NCBI GenBank assembly: GCA_947166565.1
Contig: CAMVEL010000009.1
Span: 1 to 64,000 of the forward strand
Reading direction: 5' to 3'
Source of the DNA: an uncultured Erysipelotrichaceae bacterium
Lineage (GTDB): Bacteria; Bacillota_I; Bacilli_A; RFN20; CAG-826
DNA length: 64,000 nucleotides
Of this stretch, positions 27,174-36,947 are shown piece after piece. Under the pieces are notes generated by a model. It did not search any database. It was not told the DNA's origin and saw only the letters and a program-made list of their open reading frames with translations. Both the position numbers and the translations under genes were made by a program. The stretch's first letter is position 1. Each line of letters starts with the position of its first letter.

Positions 27174-29789
27174 ATGGACAAAAGGAAGCTAATCGTAATC
27201 GACGGGAACTCTTTGCTTTTCCGCGCCTACTATGCGACGGCATATGGGGGTCCGGATACCATCATGCGCACCTCCAAAGGGGTTCCGACCAACGCGATAT
27301 TCGGTTTTTCCAACATGCTTCTTAAACTTCTTTCCTCTTTTGAAGGGAACGAAAGCCTCTTCGTCGGTTTCGACGCGGATAGCCATACCTTCCGTAAGGA
27401 GGAATTCGAGCAATATAAGGCCAACCGTCCGCCTTGCCCCGAGGATTTGATTCCCCAATTCGCCTCCAGCCGCGAGCTTTTGGAATCCCTTAACGTCAAA
27501 TTCTACGAAGAGCACGGCATCGAGGCCGATGATATCTGTGGGACGATTGCCAAAGAAGGCGCGGAAAAAGGATACGAAGTCAAAATCTACACATCCGATA
27601 AGGATTACCTTCAACTAGTCGATGATAAAATCACGGTCATCCTTTTGAAGAAAGGATTATCGGTCGTTGATGAGGTCACCCCTTCATCGATGGTTGAGGA
27701 ATTCGGTTTCGCCCCAAAGCAAATCATCGATTTCAAGGGGCTTCGCGGCGATTCCAGCGATAACCTCCCCGGAATTCCTGGCGTTGGCGATAAAACCGCG
27801 GTCAAGCTCATTCAGGAATACGGCTCCTTCGATGAAATCGTTTTGGCGGCGAAAGATGGCCGCATAAAGGGGAAAATCGCCCAAAACATCATCGATAATG
27901 AGGAATTAGGGAGGACCTGCCTCCGCTTAGCGAAGATCCTAATCGACGCGAAGCTCCCCTTCAATGTCGATGATTGTCTCTATACCGGATGCGACTTCAA
28001 GAAGATTTCCGATTTCTGCCATAAATACGAGCTCCGTCAATTGCTTAACCGCCTTCCTTCGAACATCAAGGCCGAGCCAAAAGTCAAATCCCCGGAAACC
28101 AAAACCGTTTCTTCCTTGAAGGATTTGATAAATAGCAAACGAATCGGTGTCTCCTTCGATATCGATTCCTCCTCTTACCATGACGAAGACCCTCATGGCA
28201 TTGCTATAAGCGATGGGAGAAACAACTATTATATCCATGCGGAAGACGCGAAAATCGATGAGGCCCTAAAAGCGATTTTAGAGGACCCATGTATCGAAAA
28301 AGACGTTTTCGATGGCAAGAAATGTCTTCTTTCCGCGAAGCGTCTAGGCATCTCCATCAAGGGCATCGCCTTCGATATGATGTTAGCTTCCTATATCCTC
28401 GATTCCAGCGTCTCCGATAAGCCCAAGGATGCCTTTGCCCTATTTGGGATAGATATCACCCCCAAGGAAGAAAACATCTCCCTCTTCGATCCTAGCGAGT
28501 CCTCGTTAAACGGGAATATCGCCTATTTCTCCTTCTCCTTAAGGGAAAAGGCTTTATCGAAGCTCAAGGAAGAAGGCAGTTTGAAGCTTTACGAGGAGAT
28601 CGAATTGCCCCTTATGGGCGTCCTGGCCAAAATGGAATCGGAGGGTTTCCCTCTCCATGGTGATGAATTGCAGAAAATCGGCAAGGACTTCTACGCGAAG
28701 AAAGACTATTTCGAAAGACGTTGCCATGAACTGGCCGGGCGCTTCTTCAATGTCGGTAGCCCAAAACAGGTCGGAGAACTCCTCTTCGATGAATTGCATC
28801 TAGGCAAAAACAAGAAAAAGGGCACGAGCGTCGAGGTTTTGAAGGATATCATCGATGAGCATCCGATAGTCGAGGCGATCCTCCAATACCGAAAATACGC
28901 GAAGCTATGCAGCACCTATATCGAAGGGTTGCTCCCCCATATCAAAAATGATGGCTGCATCCATAGCGTATTCCATCAAGCCGAGACCTCCACGGGCAGG
29001 TTATCTAGCAGCAACCCGAATTTGCAGAATATTTCGACCCGCGATGAGGAAAGCAAGGCCATCAGGAAGGCTTTCCATTACGACGATGGCTCTCTTATCT
29101 TGTCGCTAGATTATGGCCAGATCGAACTCCGTTTGTTAGCGGCCCTTGCTTCCTGCAAACCCTATATCGATGTCTTCGCCTCCAACCGCGACGTCCACGC
29201 GGAGACCGCGAGGAAAATATTCGCTATTCCCGATGGCGAAGAGGTCCCTCACGAAAGAAGAAGGCAGGCCAAGGCCATCAATTTCGCGATTATCTATGGT
29301 ACTTCCGCCTATGGCTTATCCGAGCAAATCGGCTGTTCCCCAAAAGAAGCCGGGGCCATGATCGCTTCCTTCTATGAATCTTACCCAGAAATCTCTTCTT
29401 ATCTTTCCAATATCGTCTCCGAAGCGACGAAAAACGGTTATTGCGTGACGATGTTTGGCAGAAAACGCCATCTCCGCGACCTTTCCGACCCCGTCTATGT
29501 CAAGCGCGAAGCCGCGCGTAGGGCGGCGATGAACGCCCCAATCCAGGGAAGCGCGGCGGATTTACTGAAGAAAGCCATGATCGAGGTCGATAGATTCCTC
29601 TCTTCCTCCTCTTACAAAACCAAAATGGTTCTGACAATCCACGACGAACTTCTTTTCAAGGTTCCGCCGGAAGAAATAGAGGAAGTCTCCAAGAAGATCA
29701 GGGAAATCATGGAAAACGCCGTTTCCTTACCGGTCAAGCTCGTCGCGGAAGGAAGCTATGGGACCTCTTGGTTTGAGGCAAAGGAGTGA
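27174..29789 (+). CDS. polA: DNA polymerase I
   Basis: 5'-exo domain (VIDGNSLLFRAYYA); TSTGRLSSSNPNLQNISTR; SLDYGQIELRLLAALA; LTIHDELLFKVP; ATG at 27174 with AAGGAGAG SD. Confidence 0.96.
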   Translation: MDKRKLIVIDGNSLLFRAYYATAYGGPDTIMRTSKGVPTNAIFGFSNMLLKLLSSFEGNESLFVGFDADSHTFRKEEFEQYKANRPPCPEDLIPQFASSRELLESLNVKFYEEHGIEADDICGTIAKEGAEKGYEVKIYTSDKDYLQLVDDKITVILLKKGLSVVDEVTPSSMVEEFGFAPKQIIDFKGLRGDSSDNLPGIPGVGDKTAVKLIQEYGSFDEIVLAAKDGRIKGKIAQNIIDNEELGRTCLRLAKILIDAKLPFNVDDCLYTGCDFKKISDFCHKYELRQLLNRLPSNIKAEPKVKSPETKTVSSLKDLINSKRIGVSFDIDSSSYHDEDPHGIAISDGRNNYYIHAEDAKIDEALKAILEDPCIEKDVFDGKKCLLSAKRLGISIKGIAFDMMLASYILDSSVSDKPKDAFALFGIDITPKEENISLFDPSESSLNGNIAYFSFSLREKALSKLKEEGSLKLYEEIELPLMGVLAKMESEGFPLHGDELQKIGKDFYAKKDYFERRCHELAGRFFNVGSPKQVGELLFDELHLGKNKKKGTSVEVLKDIIDEHPIVEAILQYRKYAKLCSTYIEGLLPHIKNDGCIHSVFHQAETSTGRLSSSNPNLQNISTRDEESKAIRKAFHYDDGSLILSLDYGQIELRLLAALASCKPYIDVFASNRDVHAETARKIFAIPDGEEVPHERRRQAKAINFAIIYGTSAYGLSEQIGCSPKEAGAMIASFYESYPEISSYLSNIVSEATKNGYCVTMFGRKRHLRDLSDPVYVKREAARRAAMNAPIQGSAADLLKKAMIEVDRFLSSSSYKTKMVLTIHDELLFKVPPEEIEEVSKKIREIMENAVSLPVKLVAEGSYGTSWFEAKE

Positions 29790-29792
29790 ATT

Positions 29793-31193
29793 ATGCCTGA
29801 ACTTCCCGAAGTAGAAACCGTCAGAAGGTATCTTGAAAGCGAAATCCTTGGGAAAACCATCCAAGGAATCGAGGTCTACCGTGATAAGAACATCATCACG
29901 GATTACCGCTCCTTTATTAACGAAATAAGAGGAAAGAAAATCATTAAGCTTGGAAGAAAAGGGAAATTCCTCATCATCTCACTTGAAGATGATTTAGCGA
30001 TCCTCTCCCATCTTAGGATGGAGGGCAAATTCTTCTTCTACGAGAAGAAAGAAGAAAAAGGAAAGCACGATATCCTCCGTTTCGATTTTAGCGATGGGAG
30101 CAACCTCGTTTATAACGACACCAGGAAATTTGGGATCCTCGGTTTATATCATGGAAAGGAATTATATGAGGATTCCCCCCTAAATAAATTAGGGCCAGAC
30201 CCATTCGACTGCGATTTAGACACTGTATATAAAAAGATGCATTCAAGCAATAAGCCCGCGAAGGAACTCCTCCTTGATCAAACGATCATGGCGGGAAATG
30301 GCAACATCTACGCGGACGAATGCCTTTTCGCTTCGAATATCCATCCCTTGACAAAAGGCAAGGATCTAAGCAAAAACGAAGTCGATTCCTTGATTAAGTC
30401 CTCCGTTAGGATTCTGAATGAGGCCATTACCCTTGGAGGTTCCACGATTAAGACCTATCACCCTTCCTTGGGGGTTGATGGCAGGATGCAGAATTCCCTT
30501 CTCGCCTATGGTCGTAAAGGTGAGCCTTGCTTAAGGTGCGGAGCGAAGATGCATACCATCTTCGTTGGGGGAAGAAGCTCGACCTATTGCCCGTTTTGCC
30601 AACATCATCGTTCCCGTCCTTTGGTGATCGCAATCGCTGGACCGATCCATTCCGGGAAAAGCCATGCGAGCAGCTTCCTAGCCAAAAAAGGTCTGCCCCT
30701 TTTCGATTCCGATAAGGAAATAAAGAAACTTTATCAAAACGAGAAAGTAATCGAGGGAATCGGCCAAATCGCGGGGAAAGATGTCCTTGAAGGGAATAGC
30801 CTTAACCTCGATTCCTTAAGGAAGAAGATGGAAGAAAAGAAGATAAGGGAGAAGGTCACTGTCTTTGTTTATCCTTTGTTAAGGAAGGAAGCCATCTCCT
30901 TTATCGATAAGCATAAGGGCATCGTCTTAATGGAAGTCCCTCTTCTTCTAGGATCGGGGATGGAAGACCTCGTCGACATCCTCCTTTTCGTTAACGCGCC
31001 TGAAGAGATCAGGCTAGCCCGTTTGCAAAAGGAAGGGAAAGACGCGGAATCATTGATGAAGGTCAATGCCTCCTATCCAATCAAGAAATATGAAAAAGAG
31101 GCGACCCGTGTTATCGTTAACGCCTCTTCGTTAGCTGATTTTGAAGCCGAACTCGATGGCTTTATCGAAGATATCAATAAACGCCTAAGTTAA
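29793..31193 (+). CDS. mutM-coaE: Fused formamidopyrimidine-DNA glycosylase - dephospho-CoA kinase
   Basis: PELPEVETVRRYL..., Zn finger CLRCGAKMHTIFVGGRSSTYCPFC, then LVIAIAGPIHSGKSHASSFLAKKGLPLFDSDKEIKKLY (P-loop CoaE) in one uninterrupted frame. Confidence 0.9.
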   Translation: MPELPEVETVRRYLESEILGKTIQGIEVYRDKNIITDYRSFINEIRGKKIIKLGRKGKFLIISLEDDLAILSHLRMEGKFFFYEKKEEKGKHDILRFDFSDGSNLVYNDTRKFGILGLYHGKELYEDSPLNKLGPDPFDCDLDTVYKKMHSSNKPAKELLLDQTIMAGNGNIYADECLFASNIHPLTKGKDLSKNEVDSLIKSSVRILNEAITLGGSTIKTYHPSLGVDGRMQNSLLAYGRKGEPCLRCGAKMHTIFVGGRSSTYCPFCQHHRSRPLVIAIAGPIHSGKSHASSFLAKKGLPLFDSDKEIKKLYQNEKVIEGIGQIAGKDVLEGNSLNLDSLRKKMEEKKIREKVTVFVYPLLRKEAISFIDKHKGIVLMEVPLLLGSGMEDLVDILLFVNAPEEIRLARLQKEGKDAESLMKVNASYPIKKYEKEATRVIVNASSLADFEAELDGFIEDINKRLS

Positions 31194-32076
31194 CTAATTC
31201 GTATTCTTTATCGATGGCCCCCTTAAGGAGGTTTTCGAATTGTTTGGTCCTTAGTTGACCGATTTTGGTTTTGTATTCGCCCAGGATCTCGGAAATCGAG
31301 AAATCGCTGCCGAAAGCGGTCAAAAGCCCTTTTTGCCTTCTGCTTGAAAGGATTGGGAAAAGCAAAGCGGAATAGACGTATTCGGACTTGAATTCGTTGC
31401 CAAAGCCATCAAGGACGAGCAATGGGCAGTTGCTATAGGCTTCCATTGCCTTGGCAAGGGTCTCCTTATCGTCTGGCCTTTTGGAGAAAGCATAGGTCTT
31501 CAACCTTTCGACCATGGTCGCGCAGTCGCAGAAAGCGACCGGAGAATATGTTAAGGAGAAAGTGTTAGCAAGTGCGGCCAAGATAAAGGATTTGCCGCTT
31601 CTTGAGTTGCCTTTGATATAAAGCCATTTATCGGATTCTCCCTTAACGATTTTCTGGTATTCAGCGAGGATCTTCTTCCTTTCCCCATCCAAATCGACCG
31701 AACGGGCGTCTTTGTCGTTCCATTCATCCGGGAAATCATGACGGAGGAACCTCGCGGCGTATTCTTGTTTTTCCTTTAGTTTGGGGCAAGCGTAGAATTC
31801 CCTAACGACCATCTTGCCGTCATAACTTAGCCTCATTTGGTAATGGGGTTCGTTCTTATCGCATTTATCGAAACCCGGGCAGGAATCGCAATAATGGAAA
31901 TCCTCCTGGAAATCAAGCAAAACGGCGAGGTTATCCTCGACCTGTCCGTTCGTTAAATGGAGTTTATCCCTTATATAGGCATAGACGGCTTCATCGGAAC
32001 GGAGGCTCTCTTTGGCCTCTTCGAGCATCTTCTTGCCGTTATATGTTTGATATCCGCGTAACGAGACTTGTTTCAT
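31174..32076 (-). CDS. dnaI: Primosomal protein DnaI (helicase loader)
   Basis: YCDSCPGFDKC...KWLYIKGNSRSGKSFILAALANTF; downstream of dnaB. Confidence 0.88.
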   Translation of the reverse strand: MKQVSLRGYQTYNGKKMLEEAKESLRSDEAVYAYIRDKLHLTNGQVEDNLAVLLDFQEDFHYCDSCPGFDKCDKNEPHYQMRLSYDGKMVVREFYACPKLKEKQEYAARFLRHDFPDEWNDKDARSVDLDGERKKILAEYQKIVKGESDKWLYIKGNSRSGKSFILAALANTFSLTYSPVAFCDCATMVERLKTYAFSKRPDDKETLAKAMEAYSNCPLLVLDGFGNEFKSEYVYSALLFPILSSRRQKGLLTAFGSDFSISEILGEYKTKIGQLRTKQFENLLKGAIDKEYELVNLGVY

Positions 32077-32081
32077 ATCGT

Positions 32082-33380
32082 TTAATCCTTGCGTTTTTTC
32101 TTCTCGAGGTCAAGGAAAAGCGCATCGAGCATGGCATCGATTTCCTCATCGCTCTTCTCTTCCTTCTTTTCTTCTTTCTTTGCTTTGGAAGGAGAAATCG
32201 GCGTAATGTCCTTCTCCTTTTTAGGAGTTTCGGTAGTCTTGGAGGTGCGTTTCATGGCCTTATCCATTTTCTTGAGGCATTCCATCGCGTCTCTAGCGGA
32301 TTTGCACCCTTCCCTCATCAAATAGGCGCCGACCTTATCGATATAGGCCGCGGATAAGACGTTGTTATTACGCTGCAAGACAAAGGAGACCAAGGCGTTG
32401 ATGACCCCGTTAGGAAGACCTACTTCCATCGCAAGTTTCCATAATAAATCGAGATCATTCTTCGCCGGGCGATGTCCGCCTTGGAGGGATGCCAAATAAG
32501 AAGCCGGGGAAGTCGTATCGAGCATCTTGATGAATTTGGCCATATGGGTTTCCGAAGAGACGGAGGAGACTTTCCCCTTCTCTTGCTTTAGATAGGAGAA
32601 TGGTGCGGCCTCCACGCATTTGGAGGCGTAGACGATTTCGTCGAATGTCTCCCTGCCATCGAGGAAAGTCAAGGAATCGATCGCGATTTGGGCCGCCGTT
32701 TTCGCGGTTATGCCATATAAGACGGCGATCTTTTCGATCCTTTCTTTCTCGAAATCGGAAAGAAGGGTCGGCGATTTTCCGTTTTCCTTCCATTCCGATT
32801 CGAAGGAAGGGCGGTCGAAGGCGATGTTGGCCTTCGCGTAACGCCTATCCCTCATGCCCCCGTTATTGAGGCTTTCGCCATAATACCCTTCGCTTAAATC
32901 GGGGTCGAAATGGGCCTGGAAGGAATCGGAGACGTCGACCATCCCCTTGGTGAGGTCCTTGTCTTTGTATTTTTCCTTGAGGCGGTTGGCCTCCTCTTTC
33001 CCAACGTATTTGAGGAAGGTCCCATAAAGAAGAGGGTCATCGAAGAATTTCTTCGGGGAGAAGGGTGAATATAGGACGTAGACGAAATAAGCGACCCCTT
33101 CCCCAGGGGAGACATAGGTCTTGACTAACCCAACTGCTTCCAAAACGCGGATCGCCGCTTCAAATTCTCCGGCGGTCAGCCTCAAGGCATCGAAGAGCCT
33201 TTGGTGATGGAAAATCTCGTTATCCTTGCTCGATTCGTCCTGTTGGAGGCGGAGGAAGACCGAAAGGGCGTTGCTTCCGATTAACGGAAGGTAGAGGTCC
33301 ACGAGCATCCTGATATCGATATAGGAGAAGAGGGTGATTCTGGAGGAGGAATAAAAATCGGTGGGAAGTACGCGTTTCAT
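32082..33380 (-). CDS. dnaB: Replication initiation and membrane attachment protein DnaB
   Basis: LYLPLIGSNALSVFLRLQQ; FDRPSFESEW; operon with dnaI. Confidence 0.85.
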   Translation of the reverse strand: MKRVLPTDFYSSSRITLFSYIDIRMLVDLYLPLIGSNALSVFLRLQQDESSKDNEIFHHQRLFDALRLTAGEFEAAIRVLEAVGLVKTYVSPGEGVAYFVYVLYSPFSPKKFFDDPLLYGTFLKYVGKEEANRLKEKYKDKDLTKGMVDVSDSFQAHFDPDLSEGYYGESLNNGGMRDRRYAKANIAFDRPSFESEWKENGKSPTLLSDFEKERIEKIAVLYGITAKTAAQIAIDSLTFLDGRETFDEIVYASKCVEAAPFSYLKQEKGKVSSVSSETHMAKFIKMLDTTSPASYLASLQGGHRPAKNDLDLLWKLAMEVGLPNGVINALVSFVLQRNNNVLSAAYIDKVGAYLMREGCKSARDAMECLKKMDKAMKRTSKTTETPKKEKDITPISPSKAKKEEKKEEKSDEEIDAMLDALFLDLEKKKRKD

Positions 33381-33612
33381 AGTGCAATTATTCTAGTTTA
33401 GGTTTACTTGCTTTACAACAAGAAATTTAGTAATCATCGAATGTTTTTGGACTTTTCCACAATAATGAAATAGGGGTAATGGGAGGAAAATGGATTTCTC
33501 CACAATTACCAACAGATGGCCAAGTAGAAAAAGTCGCGTGCCCGCACATTATGCCTGCACATTAAGCGAATTTCGGTTTATAATGTGTCCAATAAGAATT
33601 CGAGGTCCTTAT

Positions 33613-34575
33613 ATGATCAAGAAAATTGGTGTTCTCACTTCCGGCGGCGATGCCCCGGGTATGAACTGCGCGATCCGTGCGGTTGTTCGTGCCGGCCTTA
33701 AATATGGCCTTGGCGTCTATGGCGTCAATGACGGTTACAAAGGGTTGGTGGAAGGCGATATAGTCGAGCTCGACCGCCACTCCGTTTCCGATATCGTCTC
33801 TAGAGGCGGCACCGTCTTGAAGACCGCGAGACTCCGCGAATTCAAGGAGGAAAGCGTCCGTCAGATCGCGGTCAATAACCTCCGCAAACTCGGGATCGAC
33901 GCCCTCGTCGTCATCGGTGGCGACGGTTCTTATATGGGCGCGAAGAAACTCACCGAAATGGGCATCAACTGTGTTGGCCTTCCAGGAACCATCGATAACG
34001 ATATCGCTTCCACCGATTACACGATCGGCTTCGATACCTGCTTGAATACCATCGTCGATTGCGTCGATAAAATCCGCGATACGACCGAATCCCACCAGCG
34101 TTGCGCGATCATCGAGGTCATGGGCAACCATTGCGGCGACCTCGCCCTTTTCTCCGGCATTGCCGAAGGAGCGGAGATGATCATCACCCCCGACCACCCG
34201 ATCCCTGAGGAAGAGGTTATGGCAAGCCTTCGCGATTTGTATGAATCGAAGAAGAAACGTGCCGTCGTCATCGTCAGCGAGAAGATATATCCAGATATAC
34301 ACGCCTTTGCTAAGCGCATCACCGAAGAAACCGGGTTCGAGGCGAAAGCCGAGGTCCTCGGCCGCGTCCAGCGCGGTGGTTCTCCTAGCGCCTTTGACCG
34401 CGTCCTCGCCGCGAGGATGGGCGCCCATGCAGTCGATTGCCTCCTCGAAGGAAAAGGCGGTATCTGCGTCGGCATGATCAACAACAAGATCGTCGATTAC
34501 GATATATACGAAGCCCTTCAGCTTCCCCGTGACAAACATATCTCGATGCTCCGCCTCATCGATGTCTTGAAATAA
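33613..34575 (+). CDS. pfkA: 6-phosphofructokinase
   Basis: KKIGVLTSGGDAPGMNCAIRAVVR; GLPGTIDNDI; VLGRVQRGGSPSAFDRVLAARMG. Confidence 0.97.
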   Translation: MIKKIGVLTSGGDAPGMNCAIRAVVRAGLKYGLGVYGVNDGYKGLVEGDIVELDRHSVSDIVSRGGTVLKTARLREFKEESVRQIAVNNLRKLGIDALVVIGGDGSYMGAKKLTEMGINCVGLPGTIDNDIASTDYTIGFDTCLNTIVDCVDKIRDTTESHQRCAIIEVMGNHCGDLALFSGIAEGAEMIITPDHPIPEEEVMASLRDLYESKKKRAVVIVSEKIYPDIHAFAKRITEETGFEAKAEVLGRVQRGGSPSAFDRVLAARMGAHAVDCLLEGKGGICVGMINNKIVDYDIYEALQLPRDKHISMLRLIDVLK

Positions 34576-34579
34576 AACC

Positions 34580-36034
34580 ATGAAATTCGATATTTCCAAA
34601 AAGACCAAGATCATCTGCACGATCGGCCCTGCTTCCGATAAAAAGGAAATGGTCGAAAAACTCTATAAAGCAGGGATGAACGTCATGCGTATCAATTTTT
34701 CGCATGGCAAGCACGAAGACCATATCGCGAAGATCCAAATCGCCCGCGACATGGAAAAAGAAGGAATCTACATTCCGGTTTGCCTAGATACAAAAGGTCC
34801 GGAAATCCGCACCGGATTCATGGAGAACGATGGCCTTGATATCAAAAACGGCCAGAAGATGAGAATCTCCATGGAACCCGTTTTGGGCAACGCCGAACGC
34901 TTTTCCGTTTCCTATCCGAAACTTTTCGATGACGTTGAAGTCGGACACCATATCCTAATAGATGACGGCAACCTCGATTTCGAGATAACCGGGAAAGACG
35001 AGAAAAACCGCGAGCTTTTGGTCGAAGCCAAAAACGCGCATAGACTCAAAAACCAAAAAGGCTGCAACTGCCCTTCCTCCAAATTATCGATTCCATTCAT
35101 TTCCCCTAAGGATGAAGACGATTTGAAATTCGGCTGCGAGCAGAAAATCGATGCGGTCTTCGCTTCTTTCACCAGGAGAAAGGAAGATGTCCTCGCGATC
35201 AAGGCGGTCTTAGCGAAATACGGCCGCCCCAATACCCCGGTTTTCGCGAAAATCGAAAACCCAGAAGGCGTAGCGGAGATCGACCATATCTTAGAAACCG
35301 CGGATGGCATCATGGTCGCTAGGGGCGATTTGGGCGTTGAGATTCCCCCAGAGGAAGTCCCCCATGTCCAAAGGATGATCATCCATAGTTGCCGTAAGGC
35401 TGGCAAACCCGTCATCACGGCGACCCAGATGCTTGATTCGATGGTCAGCCATCCACGTCCGACGCGCGCGGAAGTCGGCGACGTCGCTACTGCGATAGAC
35501 GAAGGCTCTGATTGCATCATGCTTTCTGCGGAGAGCGCTTCAGGCCTTTATCCTGTCGAAGCCGTGGAGATGCAGGCTAAAATCGCTAGAAAAGGCGAGC
35601 AATACCTCGATTATCCTTCCTTAGCTAGGGAAGCTTATGAAACAAGCGAGAAGACCAATAACGACGCGGTTGCTAACGCCGTCGCCAATATGGCTTCCTT
35701 GATTGGGGCAAAGGCCATCGTCTCCTTCACGGAGACCGGTCGCTCCTCCTTCCGCATTTCCAAAGCCCGTCCCTGCTGCCCGATCATCTCGGTCACCAAT
35801 AGGCGTGAGACCGCGATGATGAGCGCGTTCATGTGGGGCGTGTATTCACATTTGATCAAAACCTCGATGCCTGACTTCATTGAGGAGATGGAGGTTTTGG
35901 CCCTTAAACTCGCAAGGGAATCCGGCATCAAAGAAGGCGAGCCGATAATCCTCGTCGGTGGCACGCCGACAGGGGCGGGGAAGACGAACTTCCTACGCAT
36001 CATCACCTCCATCGGAGTTAGGGAGATTGAATAA
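34580..36034 (+). CDS. pyk: Pyruvate kinase
   Basis: KTKIICTIGPASDKKEMVEKLYKAGMNVMRINFSHG; MVARGDLGVEIP; ATQMLDSM. Confidence 0.97.
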   Translation: MKFDISKKTKIICTIGPASDKKEMVEKLYKAGMNVMRINFSHGKHEDHIAKIQIARDMEKEGIYIPVCLDTKGPEIRTGFMENDGLDIKNGQKMRISMEPVLGNAERFSVSYPKLFDDVEVGHHILIDDGNLDFEITGKDEKNRELLVEAKNAHRLKNQKGCNCPSSKLSIPFISPKDEDDLKFGCEQKIDAVFASFTRRKEDVLAIKAVLAKYGRPNTPVFAKIENPEGVAEIDHILETADGIMVARGDLGVEIPPEEVPHVQRMIIHSCRKAGKPVITATQMLDSMVSHPRPTRAEVGDVATAIDEGSDCIMLSAESASGLYPVEAVEMQAKIARKGEQYLDYPSLAREAYETSEKTNNDAVANAVANMASLIGAKAIVSFTETGRSSFRISKARPCCPIISVTNRRETAMMSAFMWGVYSHLIKTSMPDFIEEMEVLALKLARESGIKEGEPIILVGGTPTGAGKTNFLRIITSIGVREIE

Positions 36035-36036
36035 AT

Positions 36037-36882
36037 ATGGGAAAGAAAGTCATCGCTCTTGATATCGGGGGCACCAATACCCGCGTTGCCTTGATTAACG
36101 ACAAATACGAAATCGAGAAGGTTTTGATTAAGCCGACATTGGTCGGAAACCTCGATTTGTTCCTGCAATCGATCGAAGACGTTATCGTTGAGGCCATCGA
36201 TAATTTCGATGATGTCATCTGCATCGCAGGTGGGGTTCCTGGACGCGTTAGGTGGGATGGCTATATCTACGCTTTGCCGAATATCCATATTTCCCAGATT
36301 CCTTTAGCGGAAAGACTCGAAAAAAGGTTCAACAAGAAAACCTATATCATCAATGACGCGGAAGTCGCGGCTTTGGCAGAAGCCAACATCGGACCTTACG
36401 CGAAATATTCCTCCCTTTATTTCATAACCGTCTCCACCGGTGTCGGGGGCGCGCTTACAATTAACGGCAAACTCCGCTCCTCCTCTTATGAGGTCGGCCA
36501 TACCATGACCCAATATAGGAATGAGGTCCATGAATTCGAGCATATGGCTTCCGGGACCGGGCTAAGGCGTTTGGCGGATGCGAATGGTCTAAACATCGCG
36601 GATGCCAAAGAATTCTTTGCCCTTGTCAAAAACGGTCATGAACTCGCCAATAGGGTATATCGCGATTGGATAAAACTCCTCGCGGGATTCATCGAAATGA
36701 ATCAAGAGAACTTCCAGCCCGAAGTCTTCGCGATTACCGGCGGAGTCATGAAATCCGCGGATATCTTCTGGGATGATTTGGTCCGTAATTGCCCAAATAG
36801 CACTCTCCTTAAGGCTAACGCCGGACAAAACGCGGGACTTCTCGGAGCGGCCGTCTACGGTTTCCAAAAAGCCGCGGAATAA
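36037..36882 (+). CDS. ROK family kinase (glucokinase-like)
   Basis: KVIALDIGGTNTRVALI; NDAEVAALAEANIG; TVSTGVGGALTING. Confidence 0.9.
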   Translation: MGKKVIALDIGGTNTRVALINDKYEIEKVLIKPTLVGNLDLFLQSIEDVIVEAIDNFDDVICIAGGVPGRVRWDGYIYALPNIHISQIPLAERLEKRFNKKTYIINDAEVAALAEANIGPYAKYSSLYFITVSTGVGGALTINGKLRSSSYEVGHTMTQYRNEVHEFEHMASGTGLRRLADANGLNIADAKEFFALVKNGHELANRVYRDWIKLLAGFIEMNQENFQPEVFAITGGVMKSADIFWDDLVRNCPNSTLLKANAGQNAGLLGAAVYGFQKAAE

Positions 36883-36892
36883 TTTAAACAAT

Positions 36893-36944
36893 TAAAAAAT
36901 CCTCGACCCGTGTATCAATAATTGATGAATGTCGAGGATTTTTA
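36893..36944. terminator. Bidirectional terminator between convergent ROK kinase and glmS
   Basis: AAAAAATCCTCGAC...GTCGAGGATTTTT. Confidence 0.8.
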
Positions 36945-36947
36945 AGT

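Noticed and set aside
30175-30181. C-run in mutM-coaE as a phase-variation tract
   Set aside because: Only 6-7 bp, within a housekeeping gene; too short to be a convincing contingency locus.
33562-34620. 352-aa minus-strand ORF opposite pfkA
   Set aside because: Mirror of the pfkA frame; composition (Asp/Val/His-rich) is typical of antisense shadow ORFs; pfkA is unambiguous.
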